Source of the DNA: Cryptomeria japonica
Lineage: Eukaryota; Streptophyta; Pinopsida; Cupressales; Cupressaceae
NCBI RefSeq assembly: GCF_030272615.1
Contig: NC_081410.1
Location: forward strand, 117,373,140-117,437,139
Direction: 5' to 3'
Length of the DNA stretch: 64,000 nucleotides
The position numbers and the translations under genes are program-made. Under the pieces are notes generated by a model that saw only the letters and a list, made by a program, of their open reading frames with translations, was not told where the DNA came from and made no database searches. Shown here one piece after another: positions 34,408 to 46,612 of the stretch (the stretch's first letter is position 1; every line of letters starts with the position of its first letter).

Positions 34408-35169
34408 TCACTATCCTACCAAAACATTGTAAGCGTTCAAAGAACTCCATTAAAAGTAATTCGTGATGAAGACAACACAATTCATTCAGTCATAATTTTG
34501 GTTTGCATGAACACATATTGGTAGCAAAATAAATGCTACGAGTTGGATACTTAGGCTGCAAGAAAGCTTACCATTTGCAAAGCCGAGGAAGTCTTGAGAG
34601 ATTTAGTTGTGTCAAAATCAAATTGCAGTAATGCAGTTGCACAACCAAATTTGACAGAATTCGAAGGAAAGCAGCTGAAACTTCTTCGTGATTAATCCCC
34701 ACAATTCAAATACCTGTTCCTTATAAAAAAAATTCTGTGGAGACATTTGTGATGATTGTGACCTTTAACTAACGACATATGTTTTTCATTCTGTTTTTTT
34801 CTATAAGCATCTCCTGTTTTCATTATACAACAATGCTATTGTACCATCAAATCTATGGAGAGTCTTCTATGTTTGATTTAAGTTGAAATGGAGTGCTCTT
34901 TTCTTTAAAAATAAAAAACTGATATGTTAAGGTTGGAGTCTTATGGAGGGGTTTCAGAATCTTTTTTAAGTAGATCTCATGAAGAAAAAAATTGCTACAG
35001 AATTATTTCAAAATCTTTTTTTAAATAGTAGTATCTATTTCGTTGGTTGAAAATTTTGTACACCCAAGAGGATTTGCAAAATTGTGATTTTAGCCACAGT
35101 GTGAATATAAACTCTCCTAATTTTAGGGAAGGCTCTCCTTTTTCTACTAACTAATTAAAACTAATTTAA

Positions 35170-35900
35170 TCTAATATGAATAGAATAACAACCTTCTTTA
35201 TTTTTATTTTTTTTTCAGGAAGACTACTTTTTTCTCTTCACAAAAAAGTAATAACAATTGTAAAGAAAATGATAACTACTTTTTAAAATAAAACCAAGAG
35301 AGGAAATAAAGTTTCTTGAAAGCACAAAGTCTTGAGTTTTTCAATTCCTATCTACCTTTTTCAGGATGATGAAATAAGAACAATGTACAACATACAACAA
35401 CACAAAGTCTACAAGTATGTTGTACCTTCAAGTTACTTTAGATGGGAATTACTACAAACACAAAGTCTTGCAACTCTTCTCAACTTTTAATAACAAATTA
35501 AATTAATTCCAATTTTGATATTTGCAACACAAAGTTTGCAAATATTTAGAGTGAAGCTATTCTTAACAATTTTCCACATATTCAAGCAAGTACAAAGGAA
35601 TGTTCCAATATGACATAAGAACACAAATGACACAACATATGGCTTCAACACAAAGTTTGAAATTCCAACTCTTTAATATTAATTGAGAGAACAATTTATA
35701 ACTTCAAAACTCAATTTTTTACGAGTGCACAAATTTTGAGAGTTTTTTTGCTTGCCAAAAGATAAAAATTACAATAGACCCTCTCTAGTATATATAGGAA
35801 AGGAGCCTTGAGAAAAAGGTGGGAGGATCTTAATTAACTTGAGAAATTCTCTCAATCACCATGACTTATTCTATCTACAGTCCTAATCTAACTCAACTTG
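35170..35900 (-). mobile_element. LTR-like sequence with TATA box
   Basis: On the minus strand TATATATA (35789-35796) is followed by CTAGAGAGGGTC and a leader. Downstream, between 35323 and 35660, five copies of the word ACAAAGT(C/T)T recur at 60-120 bp spacing. This looks like U3-R-U5 of an LTR read leftward. Ends and target duplication were not found. Confidence 0.35.
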
Positions 35901-36084
35901 TGGATGCTTTACATGAAATTACATTTTACAAAAATGCTAGTGAAAGTGAGACATGCAATTACAAAATTTGTTTCTATATATAACTTGTCAAAAACAAAAT
36001 ATATAAAATAAAGAGTAAATGTCATGAGACACTTTTTATTCTTTTCCATCTCTGGCCCTGAAAGATTGGAAATTGTTGATGAAT

Positions 36085-39000
36085 CTTTACAACTCATCAA
36101 GATTAGGACCTCCTGTGTTCCTGGCAACTGTAACAATTTTAATTATAACATCATAATATTTTACTGTTGCCTCCATGACCATGTGCTCTTCAAGAACGGT
36201 TTGCATTTTATCGAATAACACTTGGTAAATTACAAACTTATGGAGCAAATCCATAGTAAACTGTTTTGACTCTTGCGCCTGGTGAGGGCTTGATACCATT
36301 TCAATAATTATTGAATTTGTTGCAAGCAATTCTCCATCATGACTAAGAATTTTGCAAGATGTCTTGTCAAAATTAGAGAGTATGTCTTGTTCGACTTTGT
36401 CACTCATTTCAAGTGTAACCTGAACATCCTTTTTGAGCTCTTTGATAACCAATGACTTATTTGTCAAAAGTTCATCAAATTCAATATATTTTTCTCTACC
36501 TGGTATCACCATATTGTTGCATAAAATTTCTAGTTTGATCTGATCTATCTCGTGCCAAATCTTCAAATTTTCTTGGATTGAACCTAGACTTTGAAAGCTT
36601 CCAAAGTTTCGTTCAACTTAACTTTTATTGCTCTAACATTGTTCAATACATGCAATGCCTTCTTCACCACTTGGGTACCTTGATCAATCAACCGATATAC
36701 CCAAGAATCAACTGCCCTGACGTTTTGAGCAACCTTTTCCAATTGCCTAACAAATTCTTCAGATGTGGAAGAAGTCAATGGATCAATCTACTTTGAAGAA
36801 TTTGTTATTTTCTGAATTACCGTGAGGAGTTGTGGATTCTTCTCCTTGAGCTCGTTCTTCTTCGCCAGTAATTCATCATAATTCTAGACCAAAGAGGCTA
36901 GTGAATTTGTGACATCATGCATGATACCTGTATGTGTTTGCTTCCCAAGTTCTATCTTGGTGAGCCTATAATTTGATAGCTGCATCTCTTCTGGCGACTT
37001 CTACTTCTGCATATTTTATTCTATTCTTGTCGGCTACCACTGCCTTTTTAACAACTTTGGGCTTAAGTTTCACAAGTTGTCAAAAATCAAATATATCATG
37101 AGAGATCTCCTACTTCTTCCTCTTAGGTGTGATTGAACTCAACCATGGGGGTAGTTCTAATGAGTTCACATTAGAGACAACATTTGTGGTTTCTGAAGAA
37201 ACAAACTCTACTTGTACCATAGTTGTGATTCGAGGAGAAGCTTCTATTTGGACAACGACGATCCTTTGCTCAAGTGGCAATTCATGACTTGCCTTTGTCA
37301 CGATCTTATCAAAATTTAAAGCAGAAGTATCAACTTTAGGAAAAAAACACTAGACAAGATGGTGTACGAGGGATTCACATCAAAAACATTCTCCAAGCCA
37401 TCGTGAGAGGTCTCAACAGGTACTTCAATACTAACACAAGAAGATGTTCTGGGTTCCACAGGTTCCACATGAACGGTGGAGAAAGAGTCCACATCTGTAT
37501 CAATTGGAGACATGGGTACATCCAATGACAATTGGGGAAGGGTTGTATGAGGAGAATCTAAACCAACAAAAGGTGGTGATCCTGTTGTATTCTCCTCATG
37601 AGTATCATTGTTAGTATCAACAACCTGTATTTGCACTTCTAGCTTTTCCTTCCCTTTTTATGATGCTTATGATGGAGAAATAACCAAAGCTTTGCTTACT
37701 CTCAACTTGATCCTTATGCTAGAAGAAGAAGCACCTTCTTTAGACTTGACCCTGACCTCAGATCTTCGCCCAACAGGCCCAACTAAATCATTTTCTATCT
37801 CGACTTTGACCTTGATTGTCTTGACGTTATTATCCTTTAGCCATGTGTTAGTGTTAGCAAAGATGGGCTGAAATATGTCAATGATTGAGTCAGATTCCTT
37901 TTTGGACCATTGTGGAGAAGGAAGAGGAGCTTCTGCCACTCTTTGTTCAACGTATTCTAGATATCTTTCCATCATCTACCATGCCTTCTGGAATCTTGGT
38001 TAAATCAAGATCAACAATTTGCTCCAAAGAGAGTCTACTGTAATCGATTCTCCTGATTTCATCTTTAGTGTGGAGATCAATCCAAATATCCTCCAGACGA
38101 TGGACATTGGTGAAGGCCCTCTTGATTTTGTCCTCCATCCCCTGGTAATCAAAATCCTTCCTTGCTATGAACTTCTTCAACTTAATCTCTTGAATTTTAG
38201 TTTCCATTGCTTTGGCTCTCACATAAGTTTTCAAGGAATATCGACCAATCTGCAATAGATTATGTGAAGAAATATTGATACCCAACTTATGATTGGCAAG
38301 TTGTATTGCATGAACTGCCATCAATTGTCTTGCCAATTCCATTAGAAGAATCTTATCAGTGGGGTATCAGGGTAACATGTATGGCTGCCCCCAAAACATC
38401 CAATTCTCATGTAAGTGAAAGTTGGGAACTACAGGAACAAACATTCGTACTCATTTACTTTTCTCCATGTTGCCTCATAAACTCTTTTGTTCTTGAGTGT
38501 CTTGTCAAAGAGACACATGAAGTGACCAAAGAATGCATCCTGCACTCTTCTATAATGAAGCCTACTGGGCCTCAGAGTCAACTGATCATAGTACTTCCAC
38601 ACTGGCACTAGCGACCTATCACCCTTGGTAGAAAGACCAGGAAATTGTTTTGAGTGACGCTACAATATACACCAAGTATGAATTCATATAAAAAGTGAAG
38701 GTAGTGGGAACTTTTGATAACTGCTCACACAGGTTGTCACTGATGATTTCTCCCCAGAAAATGTGAGATTGTCCCTTCCTCATGACTACGATATACTTGT
38801 ACATCCAAATTTCAAACACATTGGAATGCCTCAAACCCATTATTTTGCTGAGAAGTGTGATCATATCGCCTACTTCTTTGATGAAGTCAGAACGGTACAA
38901 CTTGGGCCATCTGCAAAAACAAGTTTGGGGAGTCTTCAGCCACTTAGCATTAATGTGCATGATGCAATCTGACCTTCTTTAATTGTAATGATCCAAGGCT

Positions 39001-39475
39001 CTCTTCATAGTGATGTTCGCATACACAAGAGTTGCGGGGACTTTGAAGATTTTATCAATCGTTTCTGGATCCAATCTTATTATAACATTCATCTTCATCT
39101 CTGATTGTCCTCGTTTCTTGGTCAAAATGAGCAGTACATGCGAGGACAAAATCAGGTTCTAAAGGAGCGACTGAGAATGAAGACACCAAATGAATATTGC
39201 TATTTAGGAGCAATGACATCTCATGGGTTGGCAAACACTCCGTTATTTCTAGAAATTTAGACATATCAACATGTTCAATCTCTGTGTCTCGGATATCATC
39301 AATGAGAGAGACCACTTGAGTGGGAGCAACCTCATTTTTCGTATTTTTCGTACTTATACTTCATTTTCTTGTTTGGAGGTGATGTCAACTCTTCTGTCAT
39401 CGAACAAGAATCTACAACACTGCGATGAAAACTTAGAAGGGTAAAAACATCTTTAGCAACAATAGGTGATTCCAT
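36085..39475 (-). pseudogene. Decayed unknown ORF, about 1,100 codons
   Basis: From an ATG at 39475 (MESPIVAKDVFTLL) the reading can be followed leftward for 3.4 kb through several shifts and stops. Landmarks: SLIDDIRDTEIEHVDMSKF (39315), DFVLACTAHFDQETRT, INAKWLKTPQTCFCRWPKLY (38950), KIMGLRHSNVFEIWMYKY, MELARQLMAVHAIQLANHK (38342), IARKDFDYQGMEDKIKRAF, ESDSIIDIFQPIFANTNTW (37930), a Ser/Thr/Pro-rich stretch (37640-37320), STSEEFVRQLEKVAQNV (36775) and a helical C-terminus ending GGPNLDEL (36090). I recognise no RT, integrase, protease or zinc knuckle. It is probably the long ORF of a retroelement lacking pol, or a captured gene. The hairpin array lies directly upstream. Confidence 0.55.
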
Positions 39476-39650
39476 GATGCCAAATCCTTTGAAAAACAAT
39501 GCTCCCATCAAAACTTGTGAGGGTATTTAACATGCAACAACTTGGAATGAATCAAAGATGCCTCAGGGATATGCTTTGGACGACGACATGAAGGAATTTA
39601 GATCTCAAGAGGCTGACTACAAGCGTGGAAAAGCTATAATTCACACATAT

Positions 39651-40970
39651 AATCGGGTCTCCAAGACCCGACTGCAAGTATGAGTGTATTGAAGGAAAGT
39701 AAAATGGATACTTGTAGTTGGGTCTTGGAGACCCGACTACAAGTGGCTAATATGTGGCATGACATTTTGGAAAGTGCCTTGAGCATGGAGGGGTATGACT
39801 GAAAATAAAATGAGCTCACCATAAAGACAATTTTCATACTTGCAGTCGAGTCTTGGAAACCCGACTACAAGTGTGCAAAGGAGAGTAAAACAATATTCTT
39901 ATATACTTGTATTCTGCAAGCAAAATGTATTTGCCAAGCACATGAAATTTGAAAATTTCACCTTGGCAACGAGAGTTTAAGGGGGAAAAAATATGCAGAA
40001 GGTATACTTGTAGTCGGGTCTTGGAAACCCGACTACAAGTCTATTTGCACTAGACTTGCACTTGTTATAAAACCCGATTGCATCTAGGCAATTTAAGCAA
40101 ACTTGTAATCGAGTATATAAAACCCGACTGCAAGCAAACCACGCCTTGCAAGCAAAAACGACATACTTGCGAATGAAAGAAACTTGCCATCGGGTTAATA
40201 ATGCCCGATTACAAGTAGCTCAAGGGAACACAAAGAATAATGGGAAAGACAATAGGATGAACTTCACACTGCAAATATACTCAAGGACGGAAAACGACTA
40301 GCAACCACAACATATAAGCAAAAATGCAAAAAAACCTTGCACAAACAATATAGAAAGAGCAATCGAAAGATCATACTTGGAAATAGGAAGTCATCCAACC
40401 AAGAAAAACATGACTAGAAGAAGCAACGAAAACTTGATGAGCTTTGCAAGGATAAAGCTCACACTTATAGGTGATATAGAAGAGAGACTCCCCTTTGGAT
40501 GCAATCACTTCCACATTGATTGGACTCCCCAAAAATCGTAGACAATGATCAAGGGAATCAAACTCTTCGAAAAACTTGCAAATGAAAAATGAAGAACACA
40601 CTTCTACTTGTAATCGAGCTATAACAACCCGACCACAAATACTTATAAAAAGCAAAAGACTTGTAGTCGGGTTAGAAACATCCGACTACAAGTAACTTAA
40701 AACACACACAAAAAAAACACTATCATACTTGTAATCAGGTTATTATAACACGACCACAAATAAAACAAACACTTGCACTTGCTTTACTAAAACCCCTTAA
40801 CTTGTAAATAGATGTTCAAGACCCGATTAGAGCTTAGCAAGCAAAACAAAACCCTTTTTACTTGTAATAAAGTTTTAAGAGTCCCATTACAAGTGTTATA
40901 AAAGTCACTTGTAATGACTTCAAAAAACTCCTACAACTTGTAACAAGAGGCTAGAAACCCGATTTGGAGT
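39651..40970. repeat. Array of about 12 hairpin motifs
   Basis: An inverted repeat, ACTTGTAGTCGGGT, a loop of 5-8 bases, and the complementary arm, recurs at about 39651, 39710, 39838, 40006, 40101, 40182, 40606, 40659, 40727, 40800, 40860 and 40936. The copy at 40006-40040 is perfect: 14-bp stem, 7-base loop. Others vary in both arms. Spacing is 50-170 bp with one gap of about 390 bp. It lies in the presumed leader of the unknown ORF that starts at 39475. Confidence 0.9.
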
Positions 40971-43548
40971 GAAAAGAGCAAATACACATGACTAAAAAGC
41001 ATTAAAACTTTATCTAAAAAGACCAAAACTCGCGTAAGAGCTTAAACACTAAACAAGGTACAAAAAATTCATTGAAAAGCGTGCATTAGAGAAACAACAA
41101 TACGAATTTTTAAAGAAAAATCCGTATAGGCTATCCTCAATTTGTTTTACAAAAAGTGAGGACAACATACTTTTTAGAATTGTAGATTTGAGCAAGTGGA
41201 AAAGGTGGGGGGCTAGAAAGTTTCTCACCAACTTAAGCTATTTTCCTATCATTTGTCAAATTATAGAAGTTTTCCAATTTTTATCAAAAATTTTTATTTT
41301 ATTTTACATTTATTTATTCAATTTAATTAAATATAGTAAACAATAAAATTCATGGGACCATCAACTTTCATAATTTTCAGAACTTAAAATTTCTAAGTGT
41401 AAACTACTAAAAAAAAATAAAAAGTCTGTCTATATTAAAATAATATTTAAAATGATCAACAACCCTTTAAAATTATGAAGTCATTCAAATTGAAAAATAT
41501 TATGAAATTTCAATGAACAACCCTTTGAACTATTGATTATGATGTTGGCTTTTGAAAAAGATTATTGTGATAAATTTGAAGAAGATTTGCTATGGGTCAT
41601 TAGTTACTAAATTGCTAATTTGGCTCAAGCTCCTTAAGGGTGTTAAAAAACCAAATAAGAAACCTAACATATCAACTTTTGTAAGGGTTAGAAAATCAAT
41701 CGAGAAACTATTTTCTTTGAAGATATTTATTTTGGTTTCTTTTATTCACGTTTGATTGTTTTTCAAACTATTTGTCATAGCATTTTGAACTCATCTACAA
41801 TTCATTCAAGTGTGACAAGTTTAAGATCAAAGATTGTGATGATTTGTGTGTTTAATCTACATATGAAATTTGATGTTTATGCAAGCTATTTATCTTTATA
41901 AGTAATGTTTCTATAGAATTGTATAATCTTGTATTTTAATTGTGTAAAGATTGGTTAAGTGAAAGATCAATTTTGATTGGATTTGTCTATTTCACATGTT
42001 TACATTTTAACTATGGAAAATCCTTGAAATTTTAGAATTTTTTCTATTTAGTTAATTTTGAAATTGATTTAGGCTTTTGTTTTGTATTTGAATTGTTAAA
42101 TATTTTTGGTGAGAAGTCTTTATCATTAGTGTGCTCCAAAATGAATGTAATGAATGAATTTAATGTAATTTATTTAAGACCAAAGTAAGAACAAAGTTTA
42201 TCTAAAAGTAAGAGTTTCGCTCTATATTCTTTTAGCTTTATGTAACCTCTTGAGTAGAACGATTATTGACTTTTAGGTTACTTAATTGTGTCAAGATGTG
42301 GTGATATAAACTATGGGGGTAATGATTCCCTTTCACAATTTGAACAAGACCAATTTTTCACTTAATTTAGTGTGTCAAAACATATATTATGCGATTGATG
42401 GTAGAAAGATGACTATTTGAAATTTAAAAATTAAAAGTATTTCGGTCTATTTTCTAGTATGGAATTTTTGTTATCAAATGGAATCGAGGGCAATTGTCAC
42501 AAACTCAAAGTTTAGTGAAGGTGGCTTTGAGCTACTATACCTTCTTGGCATAGAGAGATTAGAGTTACCAAAAGAAAGCATAAATCTTGAACTAATCAAT
42601 CTATACGCTTCGCCTAAGGTTATTATTCCAATCTGCCAACCTTGTTGATGTTCCTCATTATCACTTAATAGGCGACCCAACTCCATGGCTAGTAAAAATA
42701 GTTCTTCAAAACAAATCAAATGAGATAATTAACTTATATGTACATTCATTAGAGCTTAACATAAAACATGAAAAATTAATTGACCATTATATAATTTTTT
42801 TTGCAATTTAAAATGTGATGAAAAAAATTATAATTACTTTTAACAAAAACAATGACCATAATAACTTAGAAGGTAAATGCCAATAAGACTATACACATAG
42901 GACATTAAGGACTATAACCAATATTCATAAATGAGGATTATACTATTTTCTTTGCAAGGACAATTAGCAAAGCAAATTGTGACTTACAATAAATGATTAT
43001 TCTATATGCAAATGCTTTAAAGAAATTCAAATCAAAGGACTTAATGATAACCTAGAATTTAGTGATCAACAAAACCAAAAATAAAGGAATGACAAATAGG
43101 CATATATCACAAGTAGGCATATATCACTAGTTCCTTAAATATTGGTCGATTGACAAATATATGTCTACAATCCTAAATAAAGATATCTTTGATCATCCTT
43201 AATGAACAATTTGATTATTATCTAGCCACCAAGTAGAGATACTTGACTTACCTAGATAATTGTTTGGATTATAAATATCATTTTTCATTTCATTTTTTCT
43301 TTGTAAATGTGACCTAGGAGTCACTCTCTTTATAAATACAAGAAGTTATAAAAGATTATTTGGAATGAACATCATACATAGAGAGAAAACGTTTGCCATC
43401 TTGATGGTAAAATGGCTAAACAAACATAGAATAACAAGCCCTTATTATCATTGTTTAATCCCTATAACAAAGCTAGTAAAATGATTGCCAAGTTGTACAA
43501 AAATCCATGCTAAATAGTAATAGGCCATGAAGCTTAGGGGGACTATAT
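40971..43548. other. AT-rich spacer
   Basis: No supported gene or transposon core. A short sequence at 41040-41230 may still belong to the LTR of the element to its left. Confidence 0.4.
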
Positions 43549-43944
43549 TGTCAGATCCATTTCCGAACCCCCTAAATGGTGTGCGATAAGTCAATTTTGC
43601 ATGTTTTGATGCAATATGATGTTATGAAGTGATTTTGAACCAGTTACATCTCAAACTAATAAATTGGATGTGATATGTGAACCAGTAGCAAGTTCTAGGG
43701 TTGAACGGTGATTAGGGTATGTTCAACCAGTTTAGCATTAAATGCAGTTGGTAAAAGGCAAATATAAAGGTGTTTTATAGTCTCATTTTTTCACTTAGCA
43801 TTTTTGAGAGCACATTTGGAGAGCGACAAAAACATAGGAGAGCATTTTATTGCTACTTTGGTGAAGTTGATAGATGATTGTGAAGATTTGTGGAAAAGTG
43901 AATCGGTGGAAGAGCATTCAGATCGGAAACCCTAGTTGCGAAGA
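43549..43944 (+). mobile_element. LTR-like fragment
   Basis: A purine tract (TTAGGGGGAC) then TGTCAGATCC could be the start of an LTR. ATATAAAGG near 43760 is TATA-like and a leader follows. It is cut at about 43945 by the integrase sequence of the copia element, so the junction is a deletion or recombination point. Confidence 0.35.
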
Positions 43945-44852
43945 AGTCTAATGCTTTCAACAAGTTTAAGGCATTCAAAGCCTTAGTGGAGAAAGAAACC
44001 GGTAAGAACCTAAAGTGTTTGAGATTTGACCGGGGTGGAGAATTTGCATCAGTTGAATTTATGAAATACTGTAATGAGAATGGAATCAAGAGACAATTAT
44101 CTGCACCAAGGACACCACAGTAGAATAGGATTGCAGAAAGGAGGAACCAGACCATAGTTGAAGCAGCAAGAACAATGTTAATACAAGGGGATGTACCTAA
44201 CATGTTTTGGAGAGAAGCAATTAGCACTGCAGTATACACAATGAACCAGATATTGGTCAAGAAAGGTAGTGACAAAACTCTCTATGAATTATGGTATGGT
44301 CATACTCCTAATGTTAGTTATTTCAAAGTCTTTGACAACATGTGTTACATAAAGAGAGATGAGTATATCGGAAAGTTTGATCCTAAAAGTGATGAAGGAA
44401 CTTTCCTTGATTAATCAACTAAGATCAAAGCATTCAAGTGCTTTAACAAAAGAACCAAGAAGATTGTGGAAAGTGTTAATGTGAAAGTTGATGAGTATTC
44501 TGACATATTTGATGATATTAGCAAGTCTGATGCAGTAGATGAACAAAAGATAGTGATTATTGAATCGAAAGTTCAAAATGATGCTGAGCAGAATAGTGTG
44601 GAGGATGTTGCTCAACCGGTGGAAGATGAAGAAGAAGAAGAAGAGGCTTCTACATCGGAACCGGTTATACCTAGATATGTAAAATTGAATCACTCTACAG
44701 ATCAGATAATTGGTGACAGGAATGCTGGAGTACAAACAAGAAGAAAGATCAAAGAAAGTGCTTGTCTGATTTCCACAATTAAACCTAAGACAATGAGGTA
44801 AGCTCTCAAGGATGATGATTGGATAAAGGCTATGAAGGAGGAGCTTGATCAA
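43945..44852 (+). pseudogene. copia integrase, partial
   Basis: Starts within the integrase core (KSNAFNKFKAFKALVEKE), keeps the second Asp (LRFDRGGEF) and the catalytic Glu (RIAERRNQ). Stops: TAG at about 44122 (Gln expected), TAA at 44413 (Tyr expected, FLGY to FLD-stop) and TAA near 44800 (Glu expected). The acidic linker with EDEEEEEEAS follows. Confidence 0.88.
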
Positions 44853-45778
44853 ATAGAGAATAACAACATTTGGTCACTTGTCCCTAGACCAGCTGATAAA
44901 AATGTGATTGGTACTAAGTGGGTGTTCAGGAACAAATTGAATGAAAATGGTGAAGTGGTTAGGAACAAGGCTAGACTAGTTTGCAAAAGATATGCACAAG
45001 AAGAAGAAGGGATTATGGAGGAACCTTTGCACCGGTTGCTAGACTTGAAGGAGTAAGAATGCTACTTGCATTTGCAACATTCAAAGGATTCAAGGTATAC
45101 CAAATGGATGTCAAGTTTGCATTTTTGAATGGAATTCTAGAAGAAGAGGTTTATATTGAACAACCAAACGAGTTTGCATTGACTAAAGACAAGAACATGG
45201 TGTGCAAACTTCATAAAGCTTTATATGGGTTAAAGAGAGCTCCAAGGGCATGGTATGAGAGAGTCCATTCACACTTGATAAAGATTGGATTTCAAAGAAC
45301 TAGTGAGGATGACAACATTTACTTGAAGACAAAAGGAGACAAGTTATTGATTGCATAAGTGTTTGTAGATGATATCATATTTGGAGGAGATGATGACATG
45401 AGTTTAACTTTTGCAAAAGAAATGAAAAAGGATTTTGAAATGTCTTTGATAGGTGAAAACAAAATTTTCATTAGTTTGAAGGTCCAACAGATGAAAGGAG
45501 GAATCTTTATCAGTCAGTCCAAATATGTGAAGGAGGTATTGAAAACCTTTGGATTGAAAGACTCTAAACTAGTTGGAACCCTTATGGTTACTGGTTGTAG
45601 ATTATCCAAAGAAGACGATTCAGATCCAATGGATGAAATTGAGTATAGATCAATGATTGGTAAACTACACTATGTTGTTCATAACAGACCGAATATTGTT
45701 CATGTAGTTGGTATAGTGGCTAGATATCATAAAAGTCCTAAAAGAAACTCATATGATGACAGTGAAGAGAATTTTTAG
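44832..45778 (+). pseudogene. copia reverse transcriptase, broken
   Basis: GTKWVFRNKLNENGEV, frameshift near 45015, QMDVKFAFLNGILEEEVY, HKALYGLKRAPRAWYE, then a TAA at 45356 just before VFVDDIIFGGDDDM with the catalytic Asp pair. It ends in a shift near 45755. Confidence 0.9.
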
Positions 45779-46316
45779 GTATCTTAGAGGAACTATTGAT
45801 TACGGATTATGGTATCCATACAAAGGAAACTTCTCTTTGAATGTGTTCACAGATGTTGATTGGGCAGGTAATGTAGATGACCGAAAGAGCACAACCGGTG
45901 GTGCATTCTTTCTAGGAGGAAGACTGGTATCCTAGGCTAGTAAGAAACAAAGTTGCATTTCTCAGTCTACAACAAAAGTAGAGTATGTGGCTGCATCTAT
46001 GAACTGTACTCAAGCAATATGGATGAGACATGTATTAGAAGGATTCAAGGAGAATATGACAGAATTGGTGGTCATATATTGTGATAATACAAGTGCAATA
46101 AACATTTCAAAGAACCCAATAATGCATGCTAGAACAAAGCATATTGAATTGAAGTATCATTATTTGAGAGAAAGACTGCAAGAAAAGCAAGTCAGGATGG
46201 ATCATGTGTCAAACAAGGAGCAGTTGGGTGACATCTTCACTAAGCCATTGCCTAAAGCAACCTTTGAGTATCTCAGAGGCAAGCTAGGGGTTATACCCCT
46301 ACAAAAGGTCAACTAA
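45753..46316 (+). pseudogene. copia RNase H and C-terminus
   Basis: FTDVDWAGNVDDRKST, TAG at 45933 (Trp expected), TKVEYVAASMNC (the usual AEAEY is changed but the Glu is kept), YCDNTSAINISKN, ARTKHIELKYHYLRE and SNKEQLGDIFTKPLP. It ends VIPLQKVN with a natural stop at 46314-46316, the same end as the first element. Confidence 0.9.
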
Positions 46317-46612
46317 GATGATGTTGCAACATCAATCCAGTGGACTAATTGAAGGTCTTTCACTGTGGATTGATGAGAAAAGGGCTACTCCTTAGGGGGA
46401 GAAACATAGATGAAGAAAAAAATTGCAGACACTTTGCACCTTTGGCATTGTTGTCAAAGGGGGAGAAGAAAAGTAAAAGGAGAGAAGAACAATGAAGAGC
46501 AAACATAGAAGAACTAATGAAGGGAGAAGAATAGTACAACAGTCATAACAATTAGAGTTCCAATTTTGCATAGTGAGCTTTTGGTGTTGCCATCAATGCA
46601 AGAGGGGGAGAT

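Noticed and set aside
39651-40970. CRISPR-like array
   Set aside because: Repeats are inverted hairpins with irregular spacing and internal divergence in a plant nuclear context; no cas genes.
43853-44275. 140-codon minus-strand ORF
   Set aside because: Antisense shadow of the copia integrase on the plus strand.
44415-44852. 145-codon minus-strand ORF rich in Leu and Ile
   Set aside because: Antisense of the acidic integrase-RT linker; the hydrophobic look is a by-product of GAA/GAT codons opposite.
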